Positions 7,716-17,299 of a stretch of DNA of 64,000 nt are shown here, one piece after another. The stretch comes from SZUA-592 sp041556555 (GTDB lineage Bacteria; Pseudomonadota; Gammaproteobacteria; Eutrophobiales; Eutrophobiaceae). The notes beneath the pieces were generated by a model that worked only from the letters and a program-made list of their open reading frames with translations, ran no database searches and had not been told where the DNA came from. The translations under genes and the position numbers were made by a program. The first letter of the stretch is position 1; each line of letters begins with the position of its first letter. The stretch spans positions 1 to 64,000 of the forward strand of contig JBFFIE010000002.1 in NCBI GenBank assembly GCA_041556555.1, written 5' to 3'.

Positions 7716-9119
7716 ATGAAAATCCGAACAGGACCTGCCTTATTGATTAAAATTGCCTGCGCGTACCTGCTTCTATGCACTACGGCACTGGCACAGACCC
7801 ACGAATTTATGCTGGATAACGGCCTCAAGTTACTGGTAAAAGAAGACCATCGCGCCCCGGTTGTGGTTTCCCAGGTGTGGTACAAGGTCGGCGCGAGCTA
7901 TGAAGTTGCCGGTCAGACCGGGGTATCACATGCCCTGGAGCACATGATGTTCAAGGGCACGGAAAAGTACGGGCCCGGCGAATTCTCGCGCATTATCTCG
8001 GCCAACGGTGGCAATGAGAATGCGTTTACCGGCAGCGATTTCACAGCCTATTTCCAGACACTGGAAAAAACGCGCCTGCCAATCAGCTTCGAAATGGAGT
8101 CAGATCGCATGCGCAACCTGAGCTTGCCGGCCGAAGAATTCGCCAAGGAGATAGAGGTGGTGATGGAAGAACGCCGGCTACGCACCGAAGACAATCCGCA
8201 ATCCTTTGTTTATGAGTCAATGATGGCAACGGCATTTCAGACCAGCCCCTATCGGCAGCCGATCATCGGTTGGATGGAAGACCTGGAACAGATGAGCGTT
8301 GACCAGTTGGCCAAATGGTATGAACGTTATTACGCGCCAAACAATGCCGTGGTAGTGGTGGTTGGTGATGTCGATGCCAGGGAAGTTTATAAGCTGGCTA
8401 AAAAACATTTTGGCCCATTGACGGGTGACGAGATTGAAACTGACAGAACATTATCCGAGGTTGCGCAGAATGGAAAAAAACGAATTGTTGTTAAGCGCCC
8501 GGCCGAACTGCCTTACCTGTTGATGGCCTACAAGACCCCGTCGCTGAAATCAGCCATCGATAATCCGGATATTCCTGACTGGGAGCCCTATGCTCTTGAG
8601 GTGTTGGCCGGGATCATGGACGGTGGCATGAGCGCGCGGCTGGAGACCGAACTGGTACGCGGCAGTGAACTGGCGTCCGCCATCAATTTGAATTACCGGT
8701 TTAACTCCCGACTGGACACCGTGTTGACCATCGGCAGTGTCCCGGCCAATGATGTTACTGTTGAACAACTGGAACAGGCCATCCGCGATCAGGTGCAGAA
8801 GATTAAAACTGAAACAGTCAGCCAGGCTGAACTCGAACGGGTCAAGGCCCAGGTGATCGCCGATGATGTATATCAGCGAGATTCGATCTTTTACCAGGGC
8901 ATGGTGATAGGGATCTTTGAAAGCATCGGCTTGTCCTGGAAACAAGTTGAGGATTACGTGCCTGCCATCAAGCAGATTACGGCCGAACAGGTCATGACGG
9001 TTGCCAACAAGTACCTCGTCGATGACGGATTGACAGTCGCGGTCCTGGATCCGCAACCCATCGATCCTTCTGCGGCAGTAGGCAGAACACCGGGAGGACC
9101 AGCACATGATATACATTAA
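7716..9119 (+). CDS. M16 zinc metallopeptidase, catalytic subunit
   Basis: This 467-residue protein begins with a signal peptide (hydrophobic residues about 8-26, ending TALA-QT) and carries the inverted zinc motif HALEH at residues 72-76. A downstream glutamate in EIEVVMEERRLR supplies the third ligand. C-terminal M16 domain features follow. It overlaps the next gene by 14 bp. The catalytic-plus-noncatalytic pair resembles periplasmic M16B heterodimers, in which the second subunit lacks the zinc motif. The substrate is probably peptides in the periplasm and cannot be deduced. The gene is divergent from ftsY. Confidence 0.9.
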   Translation: MKIRTGPALLIKIACAYLLLCTTALAQTHEFMLDNGLKLLVKEDHRAPVVVSQVWYKVGASYEVAGQTGVSHALEHMMFKGTEKYGPGEFSRIISANGGNENAFTGSDFTAYFQTLEKTRLPISFEMESDRMRNLSLPAEEFAKEIEVVMEERRLRTEDNPQSFVYESMMATAFQTSPYRQPIIGWMEDLEQMSVDQLAKWYERYYAPNNAVVVVVGDVDAREVYKLAKKHFGPLTGDEIETDRTLSEVAQNGKKRIVVKRPAELPYLLMAYKTPSLKSAIDNPDIPDWEPYALEVLAGIMDGGMSARLETELVRGSELASAINLNYRFNSRLDTVLTIGSVPANDVTVEQLEQAIRDQVQKIKTETVSQAELERVKAQVIADDVYQRDSIFYQGMVIGIFESIGLSWKQVEDYVPAIKQITAEQVMTVANKYLVDDGLTVAVLDPQPIDPSAAVGRTPGGPAHDIH

Positions 9120-10437
9120 GCGTATCCTGTTCTGTGTGGTTCTCTTGTTCCCGGCTACCTTGCTGGCTAACCCGGAAATACAGCACTGGACCACAGAAAA
9201 AGGTGCCCGGGTTTACTTGGTTGAAACCCATGAGTTGCCCATGGTGGACATTGAACTGGTATTTGCTGCCGGCAGCAGTCGCGACGGTAACCAGCCCGGA
9301 CTTGCGCTCATGACCAACGGCCTGTTATCAGAAGGCGCGGGCGGTAAGACAGTGGATGAGATCAGCCGGGGCTTCGAAGACCTGGGAGCCCAGTTTGGAA
9401 ACACTGCCGGCAAGGATACAGCATCGCTTAGTCTCAGAAGCCTGGTCGAAGAGTCGTTACTATCGCCGGCGCTGAACTATCTGAGGTTGGTCCTGAGCAA
9501 ACCGGATTTTCCAGCCCAGGCCTTTGAACGGGAACGCGCCCGTGCCTTGGTATCAATCAGGCAAAAGCAACAGTCGCCGGGCAGTCTTGCCGGTGATGCC
9601 TTTAACAAGGCCATCTATGGTGATCATCCCTATGCCCAACCGGAAGAGGGAACGGAGGCATCCTTGCTGGCGATGCAACTGACAGATCTCAAGAATTTTT
9701 ACCGTGAATACTATGTTGCGAAAAACCTGACGGTTGCCATTGTCGGTGACCTCGATCGCAAGCAGGCGGAAGAACTCGTGGATAAATTGCTGGCCGAATT
9801 GCCCTCGGGAAGAAAGGCCCCGCCACTGCCCGAGGTCAAACCATTAACCGAAGACAAGCTGATCCGTATCACCCATCCTTCCCAGCAGACGCATCTGCTG
9901 ATTGGCCAGCCTGGCATCAGACGTACTGACCCGGACCTGTTCCCGCTATACGTTGGCAACCACATTCTTGGCGGCGGGGGACTGGTCTCCCGCCTGTTTG
10001 AAGAGATCCGTGAAAAACGCGGTCTGTCCTACAGTAGCTACAGTTACTTTATGCCGATGCAACAACGTGGCCCGTTCATCGCCGGCCTGCAAACCCGTGC
10101 CGAACAGGCCATGGAGGCCAGGGATATTGTCTTCAGGGAAATAAAACGCTTCATAAAGGAAGGCCCCACCGAGGAAGAATTAAAGGCCACGAAGCAGAAC
10201 CTGACTGGTGGTTTCCCATTGCGGGTCGACAGTAACAGCGACATCCTCGGTTACCTGGCGCTGATTGGTTTCTATGAACTGCCGCTGGATTATCTTGATA
10301 CCTATAACCAGAAAGTCGAACAAGTAACCGCAACACAAATCAAGGAGGCCTTCGCCCGCAAACTGCAGCCGGAAAACATGGTGACCATCATGGTGGGACC
10401 GGAAACCAATCTGGCTGATGGCGGTGACAGTAAGTAG
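9106..10437 (+). CDS. M16-family peptidase-like protein, non-catalytic partner
   Basis: The 443-residue product has a signal peptide (residues 1-21, ending LLA-NP) and the M16 fold. At the equivalent position of the HxxEH motif it reads SSRDGNQPGLALMTNGLLSEG, so the zinc ligands are absent. The C-terminal half contains the R/Y-containing substrate-binding segment (REKRGLSYSSYSYF) conserved in M16 partners. It is translated from an ATG inside the end of the preceding M16 gene, strongly suggesting a heterodimer made in equal amounts. Confidence 0.88.
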   Translation: MIYIKRILFCVVLLFPATLLANPEIQHWTTEKGARVYLVETHELPMVDIELVFAAGSSRDGNQPGLALMTNGLLSEGAGGKTVDEISRGFEDLGAQFGNTAGKDTASLSLRSLVEESLLSPALNYLRLVLSKPDFPAQAFERERARALVSIRQKQQSPGSLAGDAFNKAIYGDHPYAQPEEGTEASLLAMQLTDLKNFYREYYVAKNLTVAIVGDLDRKQAEELVDKLLAELPSGRKAPPLPEVKPLTEDKLIRITHPSQQTHLLIGQPGIRRTDPDLFPLYVGNHILGGGGLVSRLFEEIREKRGLSYSSYSYFMPMQQRGPFIAGLQTRAEQAMEARDIVFREIKRFIKEGPTEEELKATKQNLTGGFPLRVDSNSDILGYLALIGFYELPLDYLDTYNQKVEQVTATQIKEAFARKLQPENMVTIMVGPETNLADGGDSK

Positions 10438-10981
10438 ACCACCAGGCAAGGTCCGAATCATTGGCGGTGAATGGCGCAGTCGCAAACTGCCTGTACCCGA
10501 CAGTCAGGGTCTGCGGCCGACGCCGGATCGGATCCGTGAAACGCTGTTTAACTGGTTGCAGAATGATATTGCCGGTGCCAAGTGTCTAGATCTTTATGCC
10601 GGCAGCGGCATCCTTGGTTTTGAGGCTGTTTCTCGCGGGGCCAGCAGCGCAACCCTGGTGGAACAGGATCAGAAAACCTGCAGGCAACTAGAAGATAATG
10701 TTGTCCTGCTGAAGGCTGATAACATTCGTATCATTAATGCTGAGGCACTGGCCTGGCTCAAGAATAACAGGGAAAGCTATGATCTGATTTTTCTTGATCC
10801 GCCTTTTTCCGAGAGCCTGATTGAGAAAAGCTGCCGGCTGATCAGGGACACAGGATGCCTGAACGCGAAGGGAATGATTTATATTGAAACCAGTCATAAA
10901 CAGCCTTTACCATCTTTTCTTGATATAAAAAAACAGGGGACCGCCGGTCAGGTCATGTATCTGCTGGCCGACTTGGTATAA
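10418..10981 (+). CDS. rsmD: 16S rRNA (guanine(966)-N(2))-methyltransferase RsmD
   Basis: The 187-residue enzyme has the RsmD N-terminus (RIIGGEWRSRKLPVP...LRPTPDRIRETLFNWL), the SAM-binding motif CLDLYAGSGILGFEAVSRGA and the N6/N2-methyltransferase catalytic motif DPPF at about residues 127-130. It methylates G966 of 16S rRNA in the assembled small subunit. The ATG overlaps the end of the M16 gene by 20 bp, and coaD follows 9 bp after the stop. The rsmD-coaD pair is common in this class. Confidence 0.95.
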   Translation: MAVTVSRPPGKVRIIGGEWRSRKLPVPDSQGLRPTPDRIRETLFNWLQNDIAGAKCLDLYAGSGILGFEAVSRGASSATLVEQDQKTCRQLEDNVVLLKADNIRIINAEALAWLKNNRESYDLIFLDPPFSESLIEKSCRLIRDTGCLNAKGMIYIETSHKQPLPSFLDIKKQGTAGQVMYLLADLV

Positions 10982-10990
10982 TCCGCTACT

Positions 10991-11470
10991 ATGAATATCA
11001 CTGCAATTTATCCCGGGACCTTCGATCCGATCACCAATGGTCATCGCCAGGTTGTCGAAAGGGCCGCGCAATTATTTGATGAAGTGATCTTTGCCATCGC
11101 CGGCACCTCCAGCAAAACAACATTATTTCCTGTTCAGGAAAGAATTCGCCTGGCTGAAGCCGCACTTAAAGATCTGTCCAACGTTAAGGTATGCAGCTTC
11201 AACAATCTGGTGGTAGATATTGCGCGGGAAGCAAAGGCCAAGGTAATTATCCGCGGTTTAAGGGCAGTATCGGATTTCGATTATGAATTCCAGATGGCGA
11301 GCATGAACAAGCAATTGTATCCCGAGGCTGAGACCGTTTTTTTGACGCCATCTGAAAACCAGGCCTGTCTGTCATCAAGCCTGGTAAGAGAGATCGCAAC
11401 ACTCGGTGGTGATGTCAGTCCATTTGTTCACCCGGAAGTCGTGCAGGCACTGAAAAAAAGACTCGGTTAA
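10991..11470 (+). CDS. coaD: phosphopantetheine adenylyltransferase
   Basis: The 159-residue nucleotidyltransferase has the N-terminal motif GTFDPITNGH, which includes the T/HxGH motif, and the C-terminal SSSLVREIATLGGDV motif. RGLRAVSDFDYEFQM is the CoaD signature. It catalyses the penultimate step of coenzyme A synthesis. coaBC, which acts earlier in the same pathway, lies separately at 22.8 kb. Confidence 0.97.
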   Translation: MNITAIYPGTFDPITNGHRQVVERAAQLFDEVIFAIAGTSSKTTLFPVQERIRLAEAALKDLSNVKVCSFNNLVVDIAREAKAKVIIRGLRAVSDFDYEFQMASMNKQLYPEAETVFLTPSENQACLSSSLVREIATLGGDVSPFVHPEVVQALKKRLG

Positions 11471-11473
11471 TTC

Positions 11474-11569
11474 ATGGGTTGTTTGATCAATAGCAATTGC
11501 GACCATTGTCATTTTTGCGAAACCATTAATCGATACCCTTCCCACTTTCACGGCATAATTCTGGTTTGA
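11474..11569 (+). CDS. possible 31-residue cysteine-rich peptide
   Basis: An ATG 3 bp after the coaD stop opens a 31-codon frame with four cysteines, three of them in the cluster NCDHCHFCE. In many relatives coaD is followed by a small ferredoxin gene, so this could be a degenerate relic or chance. There is no obvious Shine-Dalgarno and no full ferredoxin motif. Very tentative. Confidence 0.15.
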   Translation: MGCLINSNCDHCHFCETINRYPSHFHGIILV

Positions 11570-11597
11570 CCTGTCCCGGAGGATGTCTGACGGTTTT

Positions 11598-13325
11598 ATG
11601 TTTATTGATCGCATGAAAAAGTTTTTTGCTGGACTATTAGTTTCCTGTTTTGCCCTGAACCTCAGTGCCGCCGAAACACCCTACCAGGCAGCGATTGCTA
11701 CGGCCCATCCGTATGCAACTGAGGCCGGGCGGGAAATCCTGGAACATGGTGGTAATGCCTTTGATGCGGCGGTTGCCATCAGTGCGGTTCTCGCCGTGGT
11801 CGAGCCTTACAGTTCCGGGCTCGGTGGTGGCGGGTTCTGGTTGCTGCACCGGCAAAGTGATCAATACCAGATAATGGTGGATGGTCGTGAGACAGCCCCG
11901 GAGAGTTCCTCGAAGAATATGTACCTTGATCGCGCTGGCAACGTCATACCCGGCGCCTCGATTAACGGGCCACTGGCGGCCGCGATCCCCGGCGTGCCGG
12001 CAGCATTGTTTTACATTAACAAACATTACGGCCGGATATCACTTGCCGATTGTCTGGAGCCCGCCATTCGTTATGCCCGGGAGGGATTCCCGGTTACGGA
12101 TCGCTACCAAAAGCTGGCCGGTTATCGCTTGGACGAATTACGCCGCTGGCCGGCCACGGCGCGCATCTTTTTACAGGACAATGATATTCCGGAAAAAGGT
12201 CACCTGATCATCCAGACGGATCTCGCTGACACACTGATGAGACTGGCCAGGGAGGGTCATACTGGATTTTACAGCGGGCCGGTGGCAGAGAAACTGGTCA
12301 AGAGCGTGCAACTTAATCGTGGCATCTGGAAGATGCGCGATCTTCTGCATTATCGTATCAAGGAACGCCGCCCGGTCGTGGCGCAATACAAACGGTTTCG
12401 ACTGGTGTCTGCGCCGCCACCATCATCTGGCGGTATCGTGCTCGCACAAATGCTGAACATGCTGGAGCGGTTTAACCTGTCCAGCTTTGATCCGGTAACA
12501 CGCAAACATATCATTGTTGAGGTCATGCGCCGTGCCTACCGGGACCGCGCCGTCCACCTGGGTGATCCTGATTTTGTCAACGTGCCAGTCTCGCGTTTAC
12601 TGGACCTGGATTATGCCGAGGGCCTGGCGCTAAGTATCGATCTGGATCACGCCACGCCCAGCAAGGACCTGTCTGGTGTTGTTGCAGAAGAAAACATTGG
12701 CGAGGACACCACCCATTTTTCGGTGCTGGACGACGAAGGTAACCGGGTTTCGGCAACGCTCAGTATCAACCTGCCGTTTGGCTCCGGGTTTGTCGCTAAC
12801 GGTACTGGTATCTTGCTGAATAATGAGATGGATGATTTCGCAATCAAGCCCCAGACACCGAACAGCTATGGCCTCGTCGGCAACGAGGCCAACAGCGTTG
12901 CCCCTGGCAAACGGCCGCTTTCAAGCATGAGCCCGACTTTTCTTGAGTCCGAAGATGAAGTGGCCATTCTTGGCACACCTGGCGGCAGCCGCATTATTAC
13001 TATGGTGCTGTTGGGCATACTCGATTTTGCCGAAGGCAATCCACCTGAGTCCTGGGTCAGCCTGCCGCGTTTCCATCATCAGTATTTGCCCGATGAAATC
13101 CAGTTTGAAAAAGACGGTCTAACGCCCCCAGAACAGGAACAGTTGCGAGCATATGGTCACAGGCTCAATGAAAAGAACCGCGAGTACGGCAACATGCAGG
13201 CCATTCTCTGGTACAAACCCAGGCAACTGGTATTTGCAGCCAGTGACCCCCGGGGTGAAGGTACGGCCGATGTGTTTGACGTGATCGAGCAACCCAGGCT
13301 GGCAAGCGAGAAAGCCATTCCCTGA
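11598..13325 (+). CDS. ggt: gamma-glutamyltransferase (glutathione hydrolase)
   Basis: This is an Ntn-hydrolase of the gamma-glutamyltranspeptidase family, about 575 residues. An N-terminal signal peptide (KKFFAGLLVSCFALNLSAA) is followed by the large-subunit signature GGNAFDAAVAISAVLAVVEPYSSGLGGGGFW. The autoprocessing and catalytic threonine lies in EDTTHFSVLDDEGN near residue 371. Small-subunit motifs are PLSSMSPTF and LGTPGGSRI. It cleaves gamma-glutamyl bonds of glutathione in the periplasm. The start is uncertain: GGAGG sits immediately before ATG 11583 with no spacer, and ATGs at 11598 and 11613 are alternatives, all giving a signal peptide. It is monocistronic. Confidence 0.93.
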   Translation: MFIDRMKKFFAGLLVSCFALNLSAAETPYQAAIATAHPYATEAGREILEHGGNAFDAAVAISAVLAVVEPYSSGLGGGGFWLLHRQSDQYQIMVDGRETAPESSSKNMYLDRAGNVIPGASINGPLAAAIPGVPAALFYINKHYGRISLADCLEPAIRYAREGFPVTDRYQKLAGYRLDELRRWPATARIFLQDNDIPEKGHLIIQTDLADTLMRLAREGHTGFYSGPVAEKLVKSVQLNRGIWKMRDLLHYRIKERRPVVAQYKRFRLVSAPPPSSGGIVLAQMLNMLERFNLSSFDPVTRKHIIVEVMRRAYRDRAVHLGDPDFVNVPVSRLLDLDYAEGLALSIDLDHATPSKDLSGVVAEENIGEDTTHFSVLDDEGNRVSATLSINLPFGSGFVANGTGILLNNEMDDFAIKPQTPNSYGLVGNEANSVAPGKRPLSSMSPTFLESEDEVAILGTPGGSRIITMVLLGILDFAEGNPPESWVSLPRFHHQYLPDEIQFEKDGLTPPEQEQLRAYGHRLNEKNREYGNMQAILWYKPRQLVFAASDPRGEGTADVFDVIEQPRLASEKAIP

Positions 13326-13450
13326 TTGCTATCGTATAGTTTACGGCCCGGATAATGTGGGCAGGGAACTATAGCCAGTGTCCTGATTCATGCCAGACTG
13401 GCGCCATAATTATCAGCTATAACTGCTAAAAATACATTGGCACCGGCATA

Positions 13451-14266
13451 TTAAGTCTGGCAATGCTTGCAGTAATAACTGGCACGCTGGCCAATCCGAA
13501 TGGTTTTAATCGGGCAATTGCATTTGAAACAGGCAAGGTCACCACGCTCATAGACTTGCAGTTCATGGCGGAAATAACCGGGTTCGCCGCTGCCGTTTAC
13601 AAAATCGCGCAATGTGGTACCGCCTTTTTTCAGCGCTTTCTGTAAAACTGACTTTATGGCTACCACCAGTTTTTCATATCGCTGACTGGAAATCCTTCCG
13701 GCCTGCCTTAAAGGGTGTATGCCAGCTCGGAACAGGGCTTCATTGGCGTAAATATTACCAATACCAACCACTGTATGGCTGTCCATAATAAAGCTTTTGA
13801 TTGATTGGCTGCGTTTCCGGGAGCGTTGGTAAAGATAGTCTGCATTGAGATCATCACTCAATGGCTCCGGCCCCAGGGATTGGAGTAATGGATGTTCCAA
13901 AGGCGAGTCATGGGTCAGGTGAATTGAACCGAAGCGGCGTGGATCCCGGAAACGCAAGGTATGGCCCTTGTTGAACAGGATATCCACGTGATCGTGCTTG
14001 CCGGGCACATGTTTGTCATAGAGGATACGCAGGCTGCCGGACATGCCCAGGTGCAACAGGACATGGCAATCTTCGACATCCAGCACCAGGTATTTACCAC
14101 GGCGCCAGATTTTACGAATGGTCTTCCCTTTTAGATCATCTTCAAGTGAGCTGATTACCGGCCAGCGCAAACGCCGATCGCGCACCAATACTTGTTTGAT
14201 TTTTTCTCCCAGTATGTGCGCAGCAATTCCCCTGCGCGTGGTTTCGACTTCGGGCAGTTCGGGCAT
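13451..14266 (-). CDS. mutM: formamidopyrimidine-DNA glycosylase (Fpg/MutM)
   Basis: The 271-residue protein starts with MPELPEVETT, in which Pro2 is the Schiff-base nucleophile and Glu3 is catalytic. It contains the H2TH region (GIGNIYANEALFRAGIHPLR) and ends with a C4 zinc finger (CFKCNCPI...YYCKHC). It removes oxidised purines such as 8-oxoguanine. It lies 12 bp downstream of the Gld-like exporter genes and is probably co-transcribed. No terminator is visible between mutM and ggt. Confidence 0.96.
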   Translation of the reverse strand: MPELPEVETTRRGIAAHILGEKIKQVLVRDRRLRWPVISSLEDDLKGKTIRKIWRRGKYLVLDVEDCHVLLHLGMSGSLRILYDKHVPGKHDHVDILFNKGHTLRFRDPRRFGSIHLTHDSPLEHPLLQSLGPEPLSDDLNADYLYQRSRKRSQSIKSFIMDSHTVVGIGNIYANEALFRAGIHPLRQAGRISSQRYEKLVVAIKSVLQKALKKGGTTLRDFVNGSGEPGYFRHELQVYERGDLACFKCNCPIKTIRIGQRASYYCKHCQT

Positions 14267-14277
14267 GGATCTACAGT

Positions 14278-15168
14278 TTATTGCCCGGGCTGTTCCATAG
14301 CAGGAGTTTCATCGGTGGACGATACATTATTATCAACCGGCTGCAGGAACAAATGTCCAGCATTCTCCTGGCTGACGTGGTACTGGATACCAATATCTGC
14401 ACGACCCAGTATCAACTTGGGGAAAGGCGAGACAATATCAAAAATAATATTACCGAATTGTTCACGGGCCACGGTGATCGTTTCTTCTACCTCTTCCCGT
14501 GGGATATAGGGTTGCAGGGTAATCGCATTTACGGTTTGCCATGCTGATATCAGGTCCTCTATCGGCTGTGTTTCGGCCTCCATCTCCGGTATCACCATCC
14601 AGCGTTGATCAACCTGTGTGACCTGGTGTTCAGGATACGACAGCCCGGTAATGATCGTTCCCGGCGGCAGGAGCTGGGTATCCAGGAAAAAGGTTGCCGG
14701 TGCCTGCAGTTGTTGAAACAGGCTGTCGTTGATCAGGTGAATCTGTTGACCGGTCATGACATAACGCGTTTTGTCCAGTGGGTTTTCGCTGCCGAAGTCA
14801 ATCCGGGTATTGTTAAACACCAGTGACACCCGGGGACTGTCCAGGTCAAAGCGGGACAACTCCAGGCCTTCCAGATCAAACCGGGCATAACTGTATGCTG
14901 ACAGTAAATTCAGCATGCTGTTTATCCGCACCGGGTTGGCAGCATGCACATAGGGTTTTTGCATCATCCAGTGATCATTTTCCCTCTTGAAGATGCTCCT
15001 TTCTTCGCCCTCAAGCAGAATACTGATTGAGCTTACGGAGTCCGGCGACAGGCTGGTGAGTAAGGTATCGGTTTCCACGGATTTATTGTTATCAGTCAGG
15101 CTTAATGTAATCGCCATGACAGTAATAACTGCTATTAGTAAAAGATTGATAATCAGACGGGAACGCAT
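14278..15168 (-). CDS. DUF4340 domain-containing membrane-anchored protein
   Basis: The 296-residue product has one N-terminal transmembrane segment (residues 4-23) and a periplasmic DUF4340 region rich in beta-strand-like sequence. It ends with an Asn/Ser/Pro-rich tail. DUF4340 proteins typically sit next to GldG-like and ABC-2 exporter genes, as here. The start is 3 bp after the GldG-like stop. The function of the exporter complex in proteobacteria is not established; the domain name and context are the only clues. Confidence 0.8.
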   Translation of the reverse strand: MRSRLIINLLLIAVITVMAITLSLTDNNKSVETDTLLTSLSPDSVSSISILLEGEERSIFKRENDHWMMQKPYVHAANPVRINSMLNLLSAYSYARFDLEGLELSRFDLDSPRVSLVFNNTRIDFGSENPLDKTRYVMTGQQIHLINDSLFQQLQAPATFFLDTQLLPPGTIITGLSYPEHQVTQVDQRWMVIPEMEAETQPIEDLISAWQTVNAITLQPYIPREEVEETITVAREQFGNIIFDIVSPFPKLILGRADIGIQYHVSQENAGHLFLQPVDNNVSSTDETPAMEQPGQ

Positions 15169-15171
15169 GAA

Positions 15172-16545
15172 TTACTGTTTTCGACGAAACCACCAGATAC
15201 TGACGCCGGTGGCACCAAGCGCCAGGGGCAAGATGATCAGGAAACCAAAGGCAATCAATCCGGTTGCAAATGTACTGAGCTGAAGCTGGGAATCAGCGGC
15301 TGTTGTTGTCGGTATGGATATCAGATCATCATCAAAGCTGAGCCAGTTCATGATCCGGGTGCCAAACTCCATATTGCCGGCATTAGCAACATAGGTGTTT
15401 GATAAAAAATCACCATCACCAATCACAATAATGCGTTGATCCCTGTTATATTGCCGGTTTTCTTCCTCTATTAATAACGTTCGTTCCAGGCTAATGCCCA
15501 GGGTAAGCGGGCCTGCCATATCTTTCCCTTCATCAAAATTTACCTCGCTTTCAAGCTTTCCGGTTTCAAGCCAGGTGTGATCCCCGGTCGAGATAAGCGG
15601 GCTGAATACCCAGTTACTCTCATTTTTACTGCTGATTACTGTTGCTGTAGGGAAAAAGGTCGTTAAATCAAAATTATTGATTGCCGGATGTGGCGGATTA
15701 AGACTGGGTGTCTGCATAACGATGGATGGATCATCCAGGCCGATCAGTCTGCCGGCAAAATCGATTATCAATCCCGGTTCGATCTTTATATCGAGTTTAT
15801 CCGCAATGGTTTCAAGACCATGTTGATCGCCAGGGTCGACCAGCCAGAGCAGGTTGCCGCCGCTTTCAATGTAGGTAGCGATCAGATCCAACTCACCCGG
15901 CAGTAATTTAACGGACGGTCCGGCTATGACCAGCACCCGGGTGCTGACGGGAATAGACTGTATCTCTGCCAGGTTAATTGGCTGCACTGTAAAACCCTTG
16001 TTTTGTAATTGCCTGCCCCATTCCTGCAGATCATGGTTTGCCTTGCCCAGCGGATTTCTCTCACCATGGCCCTCGATAAAGGCGATCCAGCGCTCAGCAC
16101 CGCGGGCCAGTCGCTGCAGGGCATTGGTGATTTCCTGTTCGGTGATTGACTGCACATGTTCGCTACGTCCCTGGTAGGTAAGGATCAATTCGACTGCGGC
16201 ACTGATCCCCAGCTCACGTACTTCATCCGGGGCAATATCGGGGTTAACAAAACGCAAATGGATATCGGATTTCTGCCGCTGGTAACGCTCGATGATATTA
16301 CGTATGGCATTGCGCAGGTTCACGTCATCGCGCGCATAGGCAACAATGTGGACCGGGTCGCCGAGCTTGTCGAGCAAGGCTTTACTGGCCTCGGACAATG
16401 TGTGTCGCCCTTCGCGCGTCCAGTCAAACTGGAACTCAACTCGCGAACTGAGCCAGGACAATAAAACGGCCGCCACAATAATTAATAATCCCGTGAGATA
16501 ATTATTGATACGCGAGCGGGCAATCTTTGAAAGTTTTATATCCAT
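15172..16545 (-). CDS. GldG-like ABC-associated membrane protein
   Basis: From ATG 16545 the protein is 457 residues. One transmembrane helix is near residues 15-37, and a large periplasmic ABC-type uncharacterised (GldG/DUF4350-type) domain follows. It contains FDWTREGRHTLSEASKALLDKL near its start and HGERNPLGKANHDL in the middle. A second membrane helix (FATGLIAFGFLIILPLALGA) precedes a basic C-terminus. The longer frame to 16575 would overlap the permease gene further and is less likely. Together with the permease, ATPase and DUF4340 genes it forms a four-gene Gld-like exporter operon. The substrate is unknown. Confidence 0.85.
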   Translation of the reverse strand: MDIKLSKIARSRINNYLTGLLIIVAAVLLSWLSSRVEFQFDWTREGRHTLSEASKALLDKLGDPVHIVAYARDDVNLRNAIRNIIERYQRQKSDIHLRFVNPDIAPDEVRELGISAAVELILTYQGRSEHVQSITEQEITNALQRLARGAERWIAFIEGHGERNPLGKANHDLQEWGRQLQNKGFTVQPINLAEIQSIPVSTRVLVIAGPSVKLLPGELDLIATYIESGGNLLWLVDPGDQHGLETIADKLDIKIEPGLIIDFAGRLIGLDDPSIVMQTPSLNPPHPAINNFDLTTFFPTATVISSKNESNWVFSPLISTGDHTWLETGKLESEVNFDEGKDMAGPLTLGISLERTLLIEEENRQYNRDQRIIVIGDGDFLSNTYVANAGNMEFGTRIMNWLSFDDDLISIPTTTAADSQLQLSTFATGLIAFGFLIILPLALGATGVSIWWFRRKQ

Positions 16546-16549
16546 GGCA

Positions 16550-17299
16550 TTAAGCCGGTAACCTGTCCATATCAAGCCGCCATATGCTCAGGCCGATGAA
16601 TGTCAGGCATACAATCAGGTAATAGAACACATCAGCCGAGTTGAAAACACCAACGATCAGGTTGTTGTAGTGATTCAGCAGTGACAGGTATTCGAACACC
16701 AGGCGTGTGGTTTCATTACCGGTATTGGCAGCCATATTGATGATCCAGAGCATAAACAGAATGCCAAAGGTCATTATGGCGGCAGCGGCAGGTTGTGCGC
16801 TCAGTGTGGAAACAAACACTCCAATCGCTGCGAAACTCGCGGTCAACAAAAACAGACCCAACAGGCCCGAGGCTGTTTGCAGCAAATCGATTGGTGTACC
16901 TAACAACAGTGATAAAGGCATCAAGGTAATGAGGGCAAGCATGATTACAAAGAACGCCAGCAGTCCCAGATATTTACCAAGCACAAGTTCAGTCAGGGAG
17001 ACGGGTGAGGATAACAGCAGGTTTATTGTGCCGGTGCGACGCTCTTCACTGAAAATACGCATAGTGACCAGTGGCGCGATCAATAAAATGATAATACCGG
17101 ATACCTGAAACACTCCTGCGACCACAATCTCGGTAACACCACGTCCGGCATACCAGGGCGCGGGGTTGAGGAACTGGTTGAGCAACAGGAAGAAAAACAC
17201 GGCGAGCAAAAACTCGACAACCCCAAGAATGATCCATGCCAACGGCGATTTGAAGAGACGACGTAATTCGTGGGCAGCGATGGTAAAAATGTTATTCAT
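16550..17299 (-). CDS. ABC-2 type permease (GldF-like)
   Basis: The 249-residue integral membrane protein has about six hydrophobic segments and begins with the ABC-2 motif IAAHELRRLFKSPLAWIIL. The cytoplasmic coupling segment FSEERRTGTINLLLSSPVSLTELVLGK is typical of this permease family. It overlaps the ATPase gene by 8 bp. It is the membrane partner of the ATPase at 17292-18245. Homologous GldF is part of a gliding-motility complex in Bacteroidetes, but no such role can be assumed here. Confidence 0.88.
   Translation of the reverse strand: MNNIFTIAAHELRRLFKSPLAWIILGVVEFLLAVFFFLLLNQFLNPAPWYAGRGVTEIVVAGVFQVSGIIILLIAPLVTMRIFSEERRTGTINLLLSSPVSLTELVLGKYLGLLAFFVIMLALITLMPLSLLLGTPIDLLQTASGLLGLFLLTASFAAIGVFVSTLSAQPAAAAIMTFGILFMLWIINMAANTGNETTRLVFEYLSLLNHYNNLIVGVFNSADVFYYLIVCLTFIGLSIWRLDMDRLPA

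Noticed and set aside
13326..13450. GCCAGT...ACTGGC inverted repeat between ggt and mutM as a terminator
   Set aside because: The arms are only 6 bp with a 17-bp loop and no T-run on either strand.
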